A stretch of 33,272 bases of DNA from Terriglobales bacterium (GCA_030038475.1 JASHOU010000163.1:1-33272), one strand, 5' to 3'. Shown: positions 8,017 to 16,018, counted from the stretch's first letter. Made by a program: numbers and translations. The notes: generated from the sequence alone by a model not told the origin.

Positions 8017-8460
8017 TCAACGCGCGCCATGCGCCTCCATCCACGATTGCAGAATTAAAACCGCCGCCATCCGGTCGACCGCTTGCCCCCGTTTCTTGAT
8101 CGACAAATCGGTTTCCCGCAGCAGCCGGTTGGCCTCGGTTGAAGTCCAGCGTTCGTCCCACAGATGAACCGTCACCCCAAAGTGCTCGCGTAGATCGTCG
8201 GCAAACCGGCGCATCTTCTCCGATTGCGTTCCCTCCGCGCCGCTCAGGCGCAGCGGCAGCCCAACCACAATTTCCCGGATGTCGTATTTTTCCAGCACTC
8301 GCCCGAGTGCTTCGAGATCGCAGCGTTTATTCTGCCGTTGGATGGTCTCCAATCCCTGAGCGGTAATCCCGAGCGCATCCGATACGGCCACGCCAATCCG
8401 CTTCGCGCCCACATCCAGCGCAAGAATGCGTCGATGCTCGCGACCCGACCCTGAATCCAT
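8017..8460 (-). CDS. ruvX: Holliday junction resolvase-like / pre-16S rRNA nuclease RuvX (YqgF)
   Basis: The 147-residue protein has the RNase H-like fold of the YqgF family. LALDVGAKRIGVAVSD carries the first catalytic acid (Asp16), LWDERWTSTEA the Glu (Glu103) and GQAVDRMAAVLILQ the last Asp (Asp129). IVVGLPLRLSG is the usual central strand. In Escherichia coli this protein finishes the 5' end of 16S rRNA; a role in Holliday-junction processing was also proposed. The ATG at 8460 is the only suitable start. In many bacteria ruvX is next to mltG; here mltG is on the other strand about 2 kb away. Confidence 0.95.
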   Translation of the reverse strand: MDSGSGREHRRILALDVGAKRIGVAVSDALGITAQGLETIQRQNKRCDLEALGRVLEKYDIREIVVGLPLRLSGAEGTQSEKMRRFADDLREHFGVTVHLWDERWTSTEANRLLRETDLSIKKRGQAVDRMAAVLILQSWMEAHGAR

Positions 8461-8502
8461 CAGCCAATTGTAGATCCAGGCGCTTCCGATCTAGGATCTC
8501 CC

Positions 8503-8533
8503 CGTGAACCTCTGTGTACCCTGTGGTTTCAGC
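8503..8533. repeat. Degenerate interspersed repeat (CTCTGTGT...CTGTGG type)
   Basis: The stretch around CCTCTGTGTACCCTGTGG resembles TCGTGTCTCCGTGGTGAA at about 11631-11648 after mltG. A related reverse-sense stretch (CACCGCCGAAACC then AAGGACGCCGAAAAC) occurs at about 9687-9717 after the transporter gene. Such short GC-rich intergenic repeats are widespread in environmental bacteria. The copies here are diverged and the match is by eye. Confidence 0.3.
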
Positions 8534-8619
8534 TTTTTCTCATCGACCGCAGAGCTGCACACGCAAAATTGTCCCTACCCCAATTCCAAGGGTGCATTTC
8601 CGGCGGCGGTGAGGCAGAA

Positions 8620-9675
8620 TTGTTGACCAGCATGGAGACCCTGGAAGCAACCCGCCCCCATCACTGGTCGTTGACCTTGCTCGGCATGGGATTGATCATC
8701 GTAATCGCCTACTACGGCGAGTCAGTCTTCGCGGTAGTCTTCTTTGCCATTCTCTTGAGCTTCATGCTCTCTCCGGTAGTGCAGGCCCTCGAGTACTTGC
8801 ACCTTCCCCGGGCCTTGGCCGCGCTCGTCAGCGTGGTCGTGCTGCTCGCAATGCTGTATGGCATCACCGTTGCGTCCTACAACCAGGCGATCATTTTTGC
8901 CGATAACGTCCCCAAGTATTCGGAGAAAATCCGCTCCATCCTGCAGCCCTTTCAGCAGGAGGCGGAAAAACTGGAAAAGACCCGCGAAGTGGTTGGCACG
9001 CCCGAGGATACGAACGTCGTTCCCGTCCGCCAGGTGCAGACCTGGCCCGAGGTGCTTACCCATGGCGCAGGCACTTTGACCGACATTGTGCTGGCAGCAT
9101 CGTTCGTTCCCTTTCTCGCGTATTTTCTCCTCACCTGGCACAGCCATGCCCGCTCGGCCACGGTGATGTTGTTTCCGTTGCATTACCGCCACACAGCCTT
9201 CGTGACGCTCGGTCTAATCGGCAAAATGCTCCAAAGCTTCATCGTCGGGAATCTGCTGATCGGCTTGCTGATCTCAGGCATCAGTGTGGCGATTTTCGGC
9301 CTGCTCCACGTTCCGTTCTTCTATTTCGTCGGATTTCTCAGCGGCTTTCTGAGTCTGGTTCCATACCTCGGCGTGGTGCTGGCCATGGGTCCGCCAATCC
9401 TCGTCGGCCTCGGGCAGCTTGATCCCGGCGGCCTGTTACTGGTGGTGCTGTGCGTGGTCGGACTGCATCTTCTCGCGCTGAATGTGCTCTATCCCAAGCT
9501 GCTCGGTAGCCGCCTCAGAATCAATCCTCTGGCCGTCACCCTGGCTCTGCTTTTCTGGGGAGCGCTTTGGGGCGCAGTCGGCCTCGTCCTCGCCATCCCC
9601 ATCACCGGCGCAATCAAGATCGTCTTCGATCACGTCGAATCCATGAAGCCCTACGCCGACTGGCTGGGCGAGTAA
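8620..9675 (+). CDS. AI-2E family transporter (PerM/YdiK-like)
   Basis: This polytopic membrane protein of about 351 residues has two N-terminal membrane segments and a third after LPRALAALVSVVVLLAMLYG. A cytoplasmic or periplasmic helical region of about 80 residues follows, then a C-terminal bundle with the family signatures SLVPYLGVVLAMGPP and LGSRLRINPLAVTLALLFWG. Members export small molecules; AI-2 export is shown for TqsA only, so the substrate is unknown. The frame is open from 8569, but GGTGAGG at 8608-8614 favours one of the TTG codons at 8620 or 8623; an ATG at 8632 is the other option. Confidence 0.88.
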   Translation: MLTSMETLEATRPHHWSLTLLGMGLIIVIAYYGESVFAVVFFAILLSFMLSPVVQALEYLHLPRALAALVSVVVLLAMLYGITVASYNQAIIFADNVPKYSEKIRSILQPFQQEAEKLEKTREVVGTPEDTNVVPVRQVQTWPEVLTHGAGTLTDIVLAASFVPFLAYFLLTWHSHARSATVMLFPLHYRHTAFVTLGLIGKMLQSFIVGNLLIGLLISGISVAIFGLLHVPFFYFVGFLSGFLSLVPYLGVVLAMGPPILVGLGQLDPGGLLLVVLCVVGLHLLALNVLYPKLLGSRLRINPLAVTLALLFWGALWGAVGLVLAIPITGAIKIVFDHVESMKPYADWLGE

Positions 9676-9784
9676 GAAGCATCTCACCGCCGAAACCTCT
9701 AAGGACGCCGAAAACACCAAACGGCTGGCGAGAATGTGTCGTGACAAATAAAAAAAGACTTACCGTGTTACATTCTCCGAGCGA

Positions 9785-10411
9785 TCACTGAACATTGCGG
9801 TCCTCGGTATCGCCGAATCGGTCCATGTGGCTGAAGTTGTCCTGCACCAAGACCCATCCCGTCTTTCCGTTGGCCGTTCTCACCTGAGCCCACCACTCTT
9901 TAATCCCGTGACGGACGAGCGTCACATTGTCGCCCAAAACCAAGGGGGACGTGAAACCCCCGTCCGTAAGAGTGACGACACTGCCATCCGTCTGACCCCA
10001 ATCAAAATCCTTATGCCAAACACCATTGGCCCAGAGATCGGCATAACCCTCGCCCGACTCCATATACTGCAGGATTTCGTCGCCACTCCGCAGCGATAAA
10101 TAGGATATGGCCCGTTTGACGAGGAATCTGTCCGGCTCGCGAGTAACGTACACACCAGTGAGACCTTGCACCCTTTCGCCCTTAGTTAGCCGTCCGAGCA
10201 CCCGGCGGTGATCCTGCCAAGTGCTGTAGATGGTCGAACGCTTGGTGACCGTCCACTCGCGGAATATGCAGCCCTCAAATGGGCACGCATCATAGCTCAC
10301 CACCGGAAGTTTGGGCTCGGGAACGCTGGCTTTTACACGCGGAATCGAATTCTGCTGGGCAGTTGCAAACAGCGCCAGCAATAGTAACGCCCCGAACCGT
10401 ACTGCGATCAT
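9785..10411 (-). CDS. Secreted SH3-like domain protein
   Basis: The 208-residue protein has a signal peptide (residues 1-18, cleavage near ATAQQ). A Cys pair follows in YDACPFEGCIFREW. The rest reads as two SH3-like beta-barrels: residues 50-100 (STIYSTWQDHRRVLGRLTKGERVQGLTG) and a C-terminal one ending in TANGKTGWVLVQDNFSHMDRFG, the typical bacterial SH3 ending with GxxGWV. Such domains usually bind cell-wall peptides. The function is otherwise unknown. The ATG at 10411 is the natural start because it gives the signal peptide. It converges with the transporter gene and has no operon partner. Confidence 0.72.
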   Translation of the reverse strand: MIAVRFGALLLLALFATAQQNSIPRVKASVPEPKLPVVSYDACPFEGCIFREWTVTKRSTIYSTWQDHRRVLGRLTKGERVQGLTGVYVTREPDRFLVKRAISYLSLRSGDEILQYMESGEGYADLWANGVWHKDFDWGQTDGSVVTLTDGGFTSPLVLGDNVTLVRHGIKEWWAQVRTANGKTGWVLVQDNFSHMDRFGDTEDRNVQ

Positions 10412-10440
10412 GTGTTAAGAATATCGCGCGCCTGCGGATG

Positions 10441-10546
10441 GCGAATATTACCCAGGTTACCCGGTCCCGATCCCGGTCCCACCGACTTGGCGGATTAGCG
10501 GCCGCGCGAACCAACATTACGCAAGTTATCGGAACCCAATCCCGAC
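10441..10546. repeat. Imperfect direct repeat, about 29 bp, before mltG
   Basis: Two 29-base stretches that both start with ATTAC and end with ATCCCG (about 10447-10475 and 10515-10543) match at about 22 of 29 positions. They lie between the divergent SH3 and mltG genes, where promoters are expected. They could be paired regulator sites or a decayed duplication. Confidence 0.4.
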
Positions 10547-10585
10547 GACTTTGTTGCAATCTGAAAATCTCTTTACACTAATGTC

Positions 10586-11581
10586 TTGCGTGCTCTTCTC
10601 ACACTCTTTCTGCTCCTCGTCCTCGCCGCCGGCGGCTTCGTGGCCTGGGCAATCTACGCTCCGGTCACGCCTCCAGCCGAGACCTCCTTACTCCTGCGCC
10701 CCGGCTTTTCCACGCGCAGAATTGCCTCGGAGCTGAAAAAGGCGGGCGTGATCCGCAGCCAGCACGCCTTTTACCTTTGGCACGTGCTGCATCCCAAGCC
10801 GCCTTTAAAAGCAGGAGAATACCGCTTCGACCGCCGAGCCACGCTTCCTCAGGTTTATGGCCGCATCGCCCGCGGAGATATCTATTTCCACGTCGTCACC
10901 ATTCCCGAGGGCTACACCATCTTCGACATCGCCAAAGCGATGCAAGACGCCGGACTCGGGCCAGCGGCCGATTTTCTGCGCGTCGCCGAAACCCGCACCG
11001 ATCTCATTGCCGACCTCGCCCCGCAGGCCACATCCCTCGAAGGCTACCTGTTCCCGAACACCTACCAGTTCACGCGCACCCAGAGTCTAGGCGAGATGGC
11101 CGCCATGATGGTCCATCAATTCCGCGAGGTAGCGCAGCAGATCGGACTGAACTCCGACACGCCTCATTCCGACGTAGCCCGCATCGTAACCATGGCTTCG
11201 ATCGTAGAAAAAGAAACGGCCGCGCCCGACGAACGTGCCCGCGTTGCGAGCGTCTATTACAATCGCTTGGCGAAAGACATGGCGCTCGATGCCGATCCCA
11301 GCGTCATTTACGGCGAATTGCTGGCCGGCACCTACCAGGGAACTCTCCATCACGCCGACATGGCTGTCAATTCGCCCTACAACACCTATCGTTTCGCAGG
11401 CCTGCCGCCGGGTCCGATCGGCAATCCCGGCAGAAGCTCTTTAGAAGCGGCCTTGCACCCCGAGACTACAGATTTCTTCTATTTTGTCGCCGACGGCAAC
11501 GGTCACCATCGCTTTGCCCACAGCCTAGAAGAGCACAACCGCAACGTAGCCGCCTACCGCCGCGCCATGGGCCTCCGATGA
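10586..11581 (+). CDS. mltG: Endolytic murein transglycosylase MltG (YceG-like)
   Basis: The 331-residue protein has one N-terminal membrane anchor (residues 3-24) and a periplasmic part. A LysM-like region at about 35-110 (LRPGFSTRRIASELKKAGVI, then VTIPEGYTIFDIA) precedes the YceG catalytic domain. That domain has LEGYLFPNTYQF and ASIVEKET, with Glu208 in the place of the catalytic glutamate, followed by SVYYNRL and SPYNTYRFAGLPPGPIGNPG. It cuts nascent glycan strands and sets their length near the synthases. The start is a TTG at 10586 with no strong ribosome-binding site; it gives the expected anchor. It is monocistronic or heads a unit with the lipoprotein gene downstream. Confidence 0.95.
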   Translation: MRALLTLFLLLVLAAGGFVAWAIYAPVTPPAETSLLLRPGFSTRRIASELKKAGVIRSQHAFYLWHVLHPKPPLKAGEYRFDRRATLPQVYGRIARGDIYFHVVTIPEGYTIFDIAKAMQDAGLGPAADFLRVAETRTDLIADLAPQATSLEGYLFPNTYQFTRTQSLGEMAAMMVHQFREVAQQIGLNSDTPHSDVARIVTMASIVEKETAAPDERARVASVYYNRLAKDMALDADPSVIYGELLAGTYQGTLHHADMAVNSPYNTYRFAGLPPGPIGNPGRSSLEAALHPETTDFFYFVADGNGHHRFAHSLEEHNRNVAAYRRAMGLR

Positions 11582-11754
11582 CGACCTTGCGATAAAACCC
11601 GGGCGGTTTTGCCAGGAAGTTGAATTCCTCGTGTCTCCGTGGTGAAAAAGTCCAACGCACGACACCCCCCGCCCGCGCAAGCGCTGAACCCCACGCTGCT
11701 TTATACTAATCTGATATCCATGTGGAGGAAGTGTTTACAGGTACTACCTTAGGA

Positions 11755-12684
11755 ATGCATCGTCCTCATCTGCGCCTGTTTTTGCTTTTATTTCTATCGG
11801 CAGCCACGTTTCCGCTGGGCGGATGTCTGTTCCGCACCCGTGTCGCTGAACGTCAGCTCTCCAACGCGCCCCTGAAAACGGCAACCAAGCAGGATCTGCT
11901 CGAATACATCAATGCGCGAGCCGCGAAGATTCAGACCATGCAGGCGACGGTCGATATCGATGCCTCCTCGGGCGATCCCAAAAGCGGCAAAATCACAGAC
12001 TATAAAGAGATTCGCGGCTATGTGCTGGCGCGCAGGCCGGCCATGCTTCGCATGAAGGGCCTGATGCCGGTGGTGCGCAACACCGCCTTCGACATGGTGA
12101 GCGATGGCAAGGACTTCAAGCTCTGGATTCCCCCCACCAACAAGTTCGTCATGGGCGCCAACGACGCCCCTTACCAGCCCGATAAGCGCATGGAGAACAT
12201 GCGGCCGCAGTACATTTACGACGCGCTTCTGATCCCGGAAGTGACCGGTCCCGATGAGATCCCCTTTCTCGAAAACGGGTACGAAACTGTGTTGGACTCA
12301 AAAAAACACCGTGTCGATCAGCCCGACTATCGATTGGCTGTTCTGCACAAAGGACCTGACGGATGGTATCTCTCGCGCCGGATCGAGTTCAGCCGCACCG
12401 ACCTGCTGCCCTACGGGCAACTGATCTACGATCAGGAGGGGAATGTTGCCACCCAAGCTCACTACCGGAACTACAAAGACTGGGATGGCACCAACTTCCC
12501 AACTACGGTTCAAATCGAACGTCCGCGCGAGGGTTACGACATCGCGCTCAACATCATCAAACTGGATGTCAATAAACCGCTGACCGACGACCAGTTTGCG
12601 TTGGAGCAGCCGGTGGGAGCGGAAGTGGTGCATCTCGGTGAGGACCCGCATTCGCGTGCGGCAAAAGCGCCGGATGGCCACTAG
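11755..12684 (+). CDS. LolA/LolB-like lipoprotein (outer-membrane lipoprotein-sorting fold)
   Basis: The 309-residue product starts with a lipoprotein signal peptide ending in FPLGGC, the lipobox for lipid attachment. After a helix (QDLLEYINARAAKIQTMQA) the sequence is mostly beta (GYVLARRPAMLRMKG, DMVSDGKDFKLWIPPTNKFV, RIEFSRTDLLPYGQLIYDQEG). This resembles the half-barrel LolA/LolB/DUF4292-type fold that holds a lipid. The substrate is unknown. The ATG at 11755 fits the signal peptide. In-frame GTG codons at 11722 and 11731 are alternatives, and GGAGGAA at 11724-11730 lies close to them. It precedes an orphan ABC-type permease, so the pair may act in envelope lipid or lipoprotein movement. 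Confidence 0.7.
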   Translation: MHRPHLRLFLLLFLSAATFPLGGCLFRTRVAERQLSNAPLKTATKQDLLEYINARAAKIQTMQATVDIDASSGDPKSGKITDYKEIRGYVLARRPAMLRMKGLMPVVRNTAFDMVSDGKDFKLWIPPTNKFVMGANDAPYQPDKRMENMRPQYIYDALLIPEVTGPDEIPFLENGYETVLDSKKHRVDQPDYRLAVLHKGPDGWYLSRRIEFSRTDLLPYGQLIYDQEGNVATQAHYRNYKDWDGTNFPTTVQIERPREGYDIALNIIKLDVNKPLTDDQFALEQPVGAEVVHLGEDPHSRAAKAPDGH

Positions 12685-12694
12685 CTGAAAGGCA

Positions 12695-12748
12695 GTCGTG
12701 AGCTGTCGGTCGTTTGCGACTCTTCCAACGGCGAACCGACCCCACGAC
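12695..12748 (+). terminator. Two-part stem-loop between the lipoprotein and permease genes
   Basis: GTCGTG (12695-12700) and GTCGGT (12705-12710) can pair with ACCGAC (12735-12740) and CACGAC (12743-12748). This gives two 6-bp stems separated by a 4/2 internal loop and a 24-base end loop. No T-tract follows, so it is more likely a processing or stability structure than a strong terminator. It starts 11 bases past the stop of the lipoprotein gene. Confidence 0.35.
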
Positions 12749-12782
12749 TAACGGCAACACGAACGACGGCGTTTGAAAAATC

Positions 12783-13889
12783 ATGATGAATCGTATGATC
12801 GTCGGCAATCTCGCACACCGTCCGGTGCGGTCGCTGATCAGCATCGTAGCCGTCGCTCTCGAAGTCACGCTGATTCTACTGATCGTGGGTCTATCGCTCG
12901 GCCAGCTCGCGCATTCGCACGATTCCGCGGCCGGCGTTGGCGCCGACGTGATTGTGCTCCCACCGGGATCTTCGTTCATCTCAGGGCTTACTGGCGCTCC
13001 CATGCCCGTTAAGGTCGGAGCCGTCCTCGCCAAACTCCCGCACGTGAAGAGTGTCGCGCCGGTTCTTACCCAGATCACCACTAGCGGCTCGATTGAGATC
13101 GTCGCCGGCATCGACTTGCCGAGCTATCAGAGCCTGTCGGGTCCGTTCCACTATATCGCCGGCGGGCCATTCCGGGCGCCTTTCGACGCTCTGGTTGACG
13201 ACGTTTTTGCGCAGTACAAGCAGGTAAAGGTGGGCGACACCATTGAGATCCTGAACAACAAGTTTCGCATCTCGGGCATCGTTGAACACGGCAAGGGCGG
13301 ACGCAAGTTTCTTCCCCTCGCCACGCTGCAGGATCTTACCGGCGCCAAGGACCGGGCCTCGATTTTTTACCTCAAGCTGGACGATCCCGCCAACGCCGAT
13401 TTAGTTGCCGGTGAAGTCAAAGCCGTGCCCGGCATGGAGCGCTATGTGGCGCAATCGATGGCCGCGTATGTGGGCATGATGACCGCCGACCACTATCCCG
13501 GCCTTTCAACCTTCATCCACGTAGTCGTCGGAATTTCGGTCGTCATCGGCTTCATCGTGATTTTCCAGGCGATGTACACGGCGGTAATGGAGCGGACCCG
13601 CGAAATCGGCATTCTCAAGGCCATGGGCGCTTCCAAACTCTACATCGTCAATGTGGTGCTGCGCGAGACTATCTTGCTGGCACTGGCGGGAATCGCCCTC
13701 GGAATCGTGGTCAGCCTGCTGGCCCGGGCGGGTCTGGCGCGAAGGTTTCCGCTGGTACCGGTGATTGTGGATAGCGGCTGGATCGTCCGTGCAACCTGCA
13801 TTGCCATTGTCGGCGCCATCGCCGGGGCGCTTTATCCGGCGTTCAAGGCGGCGCAGAAAGATCCAATCGACGCACTGGCCTATGAGTAG
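12783..13889 (+). CDS. ABC transporter permease, FtsX/MacB type, without an adjacent ATPase
   Basis: The 368-residue membrane protein has the MacB/LolE topology: one N-terminal membrane helix (about 18-41), a periplasmic MacB-PCD-like domain (about 45-240), and three C-terminal helices forming the FtsX domain. The FtsX domain carries the signature MERTREIGILKAMGAS near residue 270 and ends in PAFKAAQKDPIDALAYE. Family members move lipoproteins, peptides or signals mechanically across the envelope, driven by a separate ATPase. No ATP-binding subunit lies in this window, so the partner must be elsewhere. ATG codons at 12783 and 12786 are equivalent starts. The preceding lipoprotein gene suggests a joint role in lipid or lipoprotein handling. 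Confidence 0.85.
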   Translation: MMNRMIVGNLAHRPVRSLISIVAVALEVTLILLIVGLSLGQLAHSHDSAAGVGADVIVLPPGSSFISGLTGAPMPVKVGAVLAKLPHVKSVAPVLTQITTSGSIEIVAGIDLPSYQSLSGPFHYIAGGPFRAPFDALVDDVFAQYKQVKVGDTIEILNNKFRISGIVEHGKGGRKFLPLATLQDLTGAKDRASIFYLKLDDPANADLVAGEVKAVPGMERYVAQSMAAYVGMMTADHYPGLSTFIHVVVGISVVIGFIVIFQAMYTAVMERTREIGILKAMGASKLYIVNVVLRETILLALAGIALGIVVSLLARAGLARRFPLVPVIVDSGWIVRATCIAIVGAIAGALYPAFKAAQKDPIDALAYE

Positions 13890-14021
13890 CCGCGGCATAT
13901 TCTAAAGCTTCGCTTTTATTTCGCGGGATGGGCCGGCATATTCCCAGGGCGTAGAATCATCTTGTTAATTTCTCTCGCAAATCGACTGAGAATGCATGAT
14001 ACTGCCGGGTGACACTTGCCG

Positions 14022-14030
14022 TGCTATAAT
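14022..14030 (+). promoter_or_regulatory. Extended -10 promoter of the H1-like gene
   Basis: TGCTATAAT is a perfect -10 box (14025-14030) with the extended TGN element. The -35 position (14002-14007) is poor, as is usual for extended -10 promoters. Transcription would start near 14037, giving a leader of about 64 bases before the ATG at 14101. Confidence 0.6.
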
Positions 14031-14100
14031 CGCGCCCCGTCACCCAAAAGTATCGCAGTTTCGTTGTTCGGCTGCTTTAATTCAATATTGAGGAGGAAAT

Positions 14101-14502
14101 ATGCGCTTCGAGAATCCGACTCTGTATGGTCGGGATGATGAGACCGATGAGTACAGCGACAGCGGCGCCTACGGCGAATCGCTGGAAGAGGAGATGGAGG
14201 AAGAGGAAGAAGAAGAAGAGGAACCGGTAATCGAAGAAGAAGACGACGAGATCGCCGTGATTAAGGAACCGGCCGGAGAACCTGAACCGGCGCCAGCCGG
14301 CAGTGGAGGAAGCAGCAGCGCGCCTCCCAGCAAGAAGGCGCCCGCTAAAAAGAAAGCCGCAAAAAAGAAGAAGCCCGCTAAAAAAGCGGCCAAAAAACCT
14401 GCTGCCAGGAAGAAGACAAAGGCGAAACCGGCAAAGAAAAAAACCGCAAAAAAGAAGAAGCCGGCAAAGAAGAAAGCCGCCAGCAAAAAGCGGCGCCGCT
14501 AA
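14101..14502 (+). CDS. Acidic / lysine-rich histone H1-like protein
   Basis: The 133-residue protein is strongly two-sided. Residues 1-58 are acidic with a near-continuous glutamate run (30-42). Residues 59-76 are a Pro/Gly/Ser linker. Residues 77-133 are almost only Lys, Ala, Pro and Arg in AKKKPAKK-type repeats, as in histone H1 tails and bacterial Hc1/AlgP-like proteins. The basic tail probably binds DNA or RNA. The acidic part could mask it, act as a chaperone-like clamp, or bind other basic proteins. GAGGAGG at 14091-14097 and an extended -10 promoter suggest high expression. No globular domain is seen. The function is inferred from composition only. Confidence 0.8.
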   Translation: MRFENPTLYGRDDETDEYSDSGAYGESLEEEMEEEEEEEEEPVIEEEDDEIAVIKEPAGEPEPAPAGSGGSSSAPPSKKAPAKKKAAKKKKPAKKAAKKPAARKKTKAKPAKKKTAKKKKPAKKKAASKKRRR

Positions 14503-14738
14503 CGAATCGACGTTCGCAGTCAAAACAGACCGCGGAAAAAATCGATCTTGCGGTCGATTTTGGGTGGCGCAGCGCTTCAGCGCTGCGATAGATGCTTTCA
14601 TTACAATGCGGCTTTCAGCCGCTGAGGTTCGCGGCCGGCGGCGAACGAGTTTTTCCGCATCCAGCTTAAGAAACTTCCGTCTAGTCGATGGCGGGATCCC
14701 GGATTTGTCTGGATTCCGCCATATCGTCTTGCTTCTCG
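14503..14738. repeat. Intergenic region with two REP-like palindromes
   Basis: CGCAGCGC (14568-14575) and GCGCTGCG (14580-14587) form a perfect 8-bp stem around TTCA. Twenty bases further, GCGGCT (14608-14613) and AGCCGC (14617-14622) form a second stem. The first shares its AGCGC-TTCA-GCGCT core with the palindrome at 27263-27282. No gene is seen in the rest of this 236-base stretch between the H1-like gene and the convergent Rid gene. Confidence 0.6.
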
Positions 14739-15131
14739 TTATTTTCCGTTCGACACAATTGCCTCCGCCTCAATCTCCACTAGCATCTCCGGCGAAACCA
14801 GAGCCGTAATCGCCATCATGCTGCTCGCCGGACGGATATCGCGAAAAAATTCTCCATGCGCTCTCCCTACTTTTTCCCAGTCGGCAATGTTGGTCAAAAA
14901 TACGCGCGTGCGCACTACATCCTGTAGCGAAGCTCCTGCGCGCTCAAGCGCCCGTTGAATATTCTGCAATGTCTGAATCGCCTGCGCATAAGCATCGCCC
15001 GCCACGATCTTGCCGTCCGCTCCAGTTGCGGTCGTTCCCGCAACGTGAATGTAGGGCCCTACGCGCACCGCACGGGAGTAACCCACGATGGGTTCCCATG
15101 GTGTTCCACTTGCAATATTGATTCGCTCCAC
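14739..15131 (-). CDS. Rid family protein (YjgF/YER057c/UK114)
   Basis: The 130-residue protein has the chorismate-mutase-like Rid fold: [39 protein letters not shown] and the C-terminal VEIEAEAIV. RidA enzymes deaminate reactive imines using an arginine in a PARS motif. Here the segment is RPASSMM (residues 100-106), with serine at 103 in the arginine position, so it is probably not a RidA-type imine deaminase but one of the other Rid subgroups, whose roles are mostly unknown. The start is a GTG at 15131, supported by GAGGTGA five bases upstream. It has no operon partner. Confidence 0.88.
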   Translation of the reverse strand: MERINIASGTPWEPIVGYSRAVRVGPYIHVAGTTATGADGKIVAGDAYAQAIQTLQNIQRALERAGASLQDVVRTRVFLTNIADWEKVGRAHGEFFRDIRPASSMMAITALVSPEMLVEIEAEAIVSNGK

Positions 15132-15384
15132 GTTTCACCTCTAGTTCCAAAAACTCGTTACTGTAGTTTGACACAACTCTCGCCTGTATCGATTCGCAGC
15201 TTCAGCGAGTTAGCAGTCGTGGCCTTTGGCTGCCAGCGCAGCAGCCGCAAACCCCGCGTCCAGAGCTGTCTTCTAACGTAACGTGTGGCTCGAAAGAGTA
15301 CTTGTGCCGGGTTGAAATTCGCGTTATCTAAGTCGCAACGGCATTTAGTCCGATGGAACAAAAGAAGAGAAACGAAAGGTGATT
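15132..15384. other. Intergenic region without recognised gene
   Basis: With the adjoining repeat array this is 310 bases between the divergent Rid and 184-residue genes. No ORF with a convincing ribosome-binding site was found. A weak sigma-70-like pair, TTGTGC (15302-15307) and TATCTA (15325-15330) with 17 bases between, could serve the rightward gene. Confidence 0.4.
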
Positions 15385-15441
15385 AGGAGAAAGGACGCAA
15401 GCCAGGAGAAAGGACGCAAGCCAGGAGAAAGGACGTAAGCG
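15385..15441 (+). repeat. Three tandem 19-bp units carrying triplicated Shine-Dalgarno sites
   Basis: The unit AGGAGAAAGGACGCAAGCC is repeated exactly at 15385-15403 and 15404-15422. A third copy at 15423-15441 has two changes and ends directly before the ATG at 15442. Each unit contains AGGAG and AAGGA. The last AAGGA (about 15429-15433) is correctly spaced for translation. Confidence 0.9.
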
Positions 15442-15996
15442 ATGGAGATTCCGGACACGCATCCGCTGCAGCAACTGTTTCTTGAGCTGGTCGGCCGTCA
15501 TTATGCCCAGGAGATTGGAATTCGCGATCCCCAGGTTGTGAACTACGTCGCCCACCTTCTTGCAGAATTCTGCGATGCCGAGCAGTTGTTGAAGATTCGT
15601 AACTCGGTCGGAAAACCCTTGAACGACATAGGAGAGATGCTGATTGAGTCCGACCCCATCTACGGTCCCGCGCCATCGTTTGACCGCGAGCGCCAGGTGC
15701 GCAAGCACATCGGCGACTTTACGCTCTTCTACGCCGGAATGTTTCCCGAGAGCATCAATCACTATCGGCTGCGCCGCCAGCGCGTTGAAAATTTCGTCGA
15801 CTGGATGAAGGCCGGCAAAGAAAGCTACTACATCGTCTCCAAGTTCGAGCATTTTGAATACGCCAAAGTTGCGCCCCTGTTCGCGCAACTATCGCAGAAA
15901 TTCGAAGACTGCGTCTACGGCCTGAATGTGGTGAAGAACGAACTCGAAGTCATGCAGCATCCGATCGCGCGCACCGTCTCCGATCTGATTATGTGA
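15442..15996 (+). CDS. Conserved-looking hypothetical protein, 184 aa
   Basis: I do not recognise a family. The protein is soluble and largely helical, without signal peptide or membrane segment. It contains PQVVNYVAHLLAEFCDAEQL, GPAPSFDRERQVRKHIGDFTLFYAGMFPES and ESYYIVSKFEHFEYAKVAPLFAQLSQKFEDC. The balanced composition and strong ribosome-binding region support a real gene. The ATG at 15442 is set by the Shine-Dalgarno repeats directly upstream. Its neighbours (Rid protein, purine genes) are on the other strand and give no functional hint. Confidence 0.8.
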   Translation: MEIPDTHPLQQLFLELVGRHYAQEIGIRDPQVVNYVAHLLAEFCDAEQLLKIRNSVGKPLNDIGEMLIESDPIYGPAPSFDRERQVRKHIGDFTLFYAGMFPESINHYRLRRQRVENFVDWMKAGKESYYIVSKFEHFEYAKVAPLFAQLSQKFEDCVYGLNVVKNELEVMQHPIARTVSDLIM

Positions 15997-16018
15997 GCTT
16001 GCAAGCCTAGGACCGCGC

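Noticed and set aside
10777-11595. 272-codon plus-strand frame
   Set aside because: Same-strand shadow of mltG in another frame; dominated by Arg, Ser and His with no domain.
13904-13920. Small hairpin AAAGC-TTC-GCTTT with T-rich tail after the permease gene
   Set aside because: The stem has only five pairs, mostly A-T; too weak to call a terminator without transcript data.
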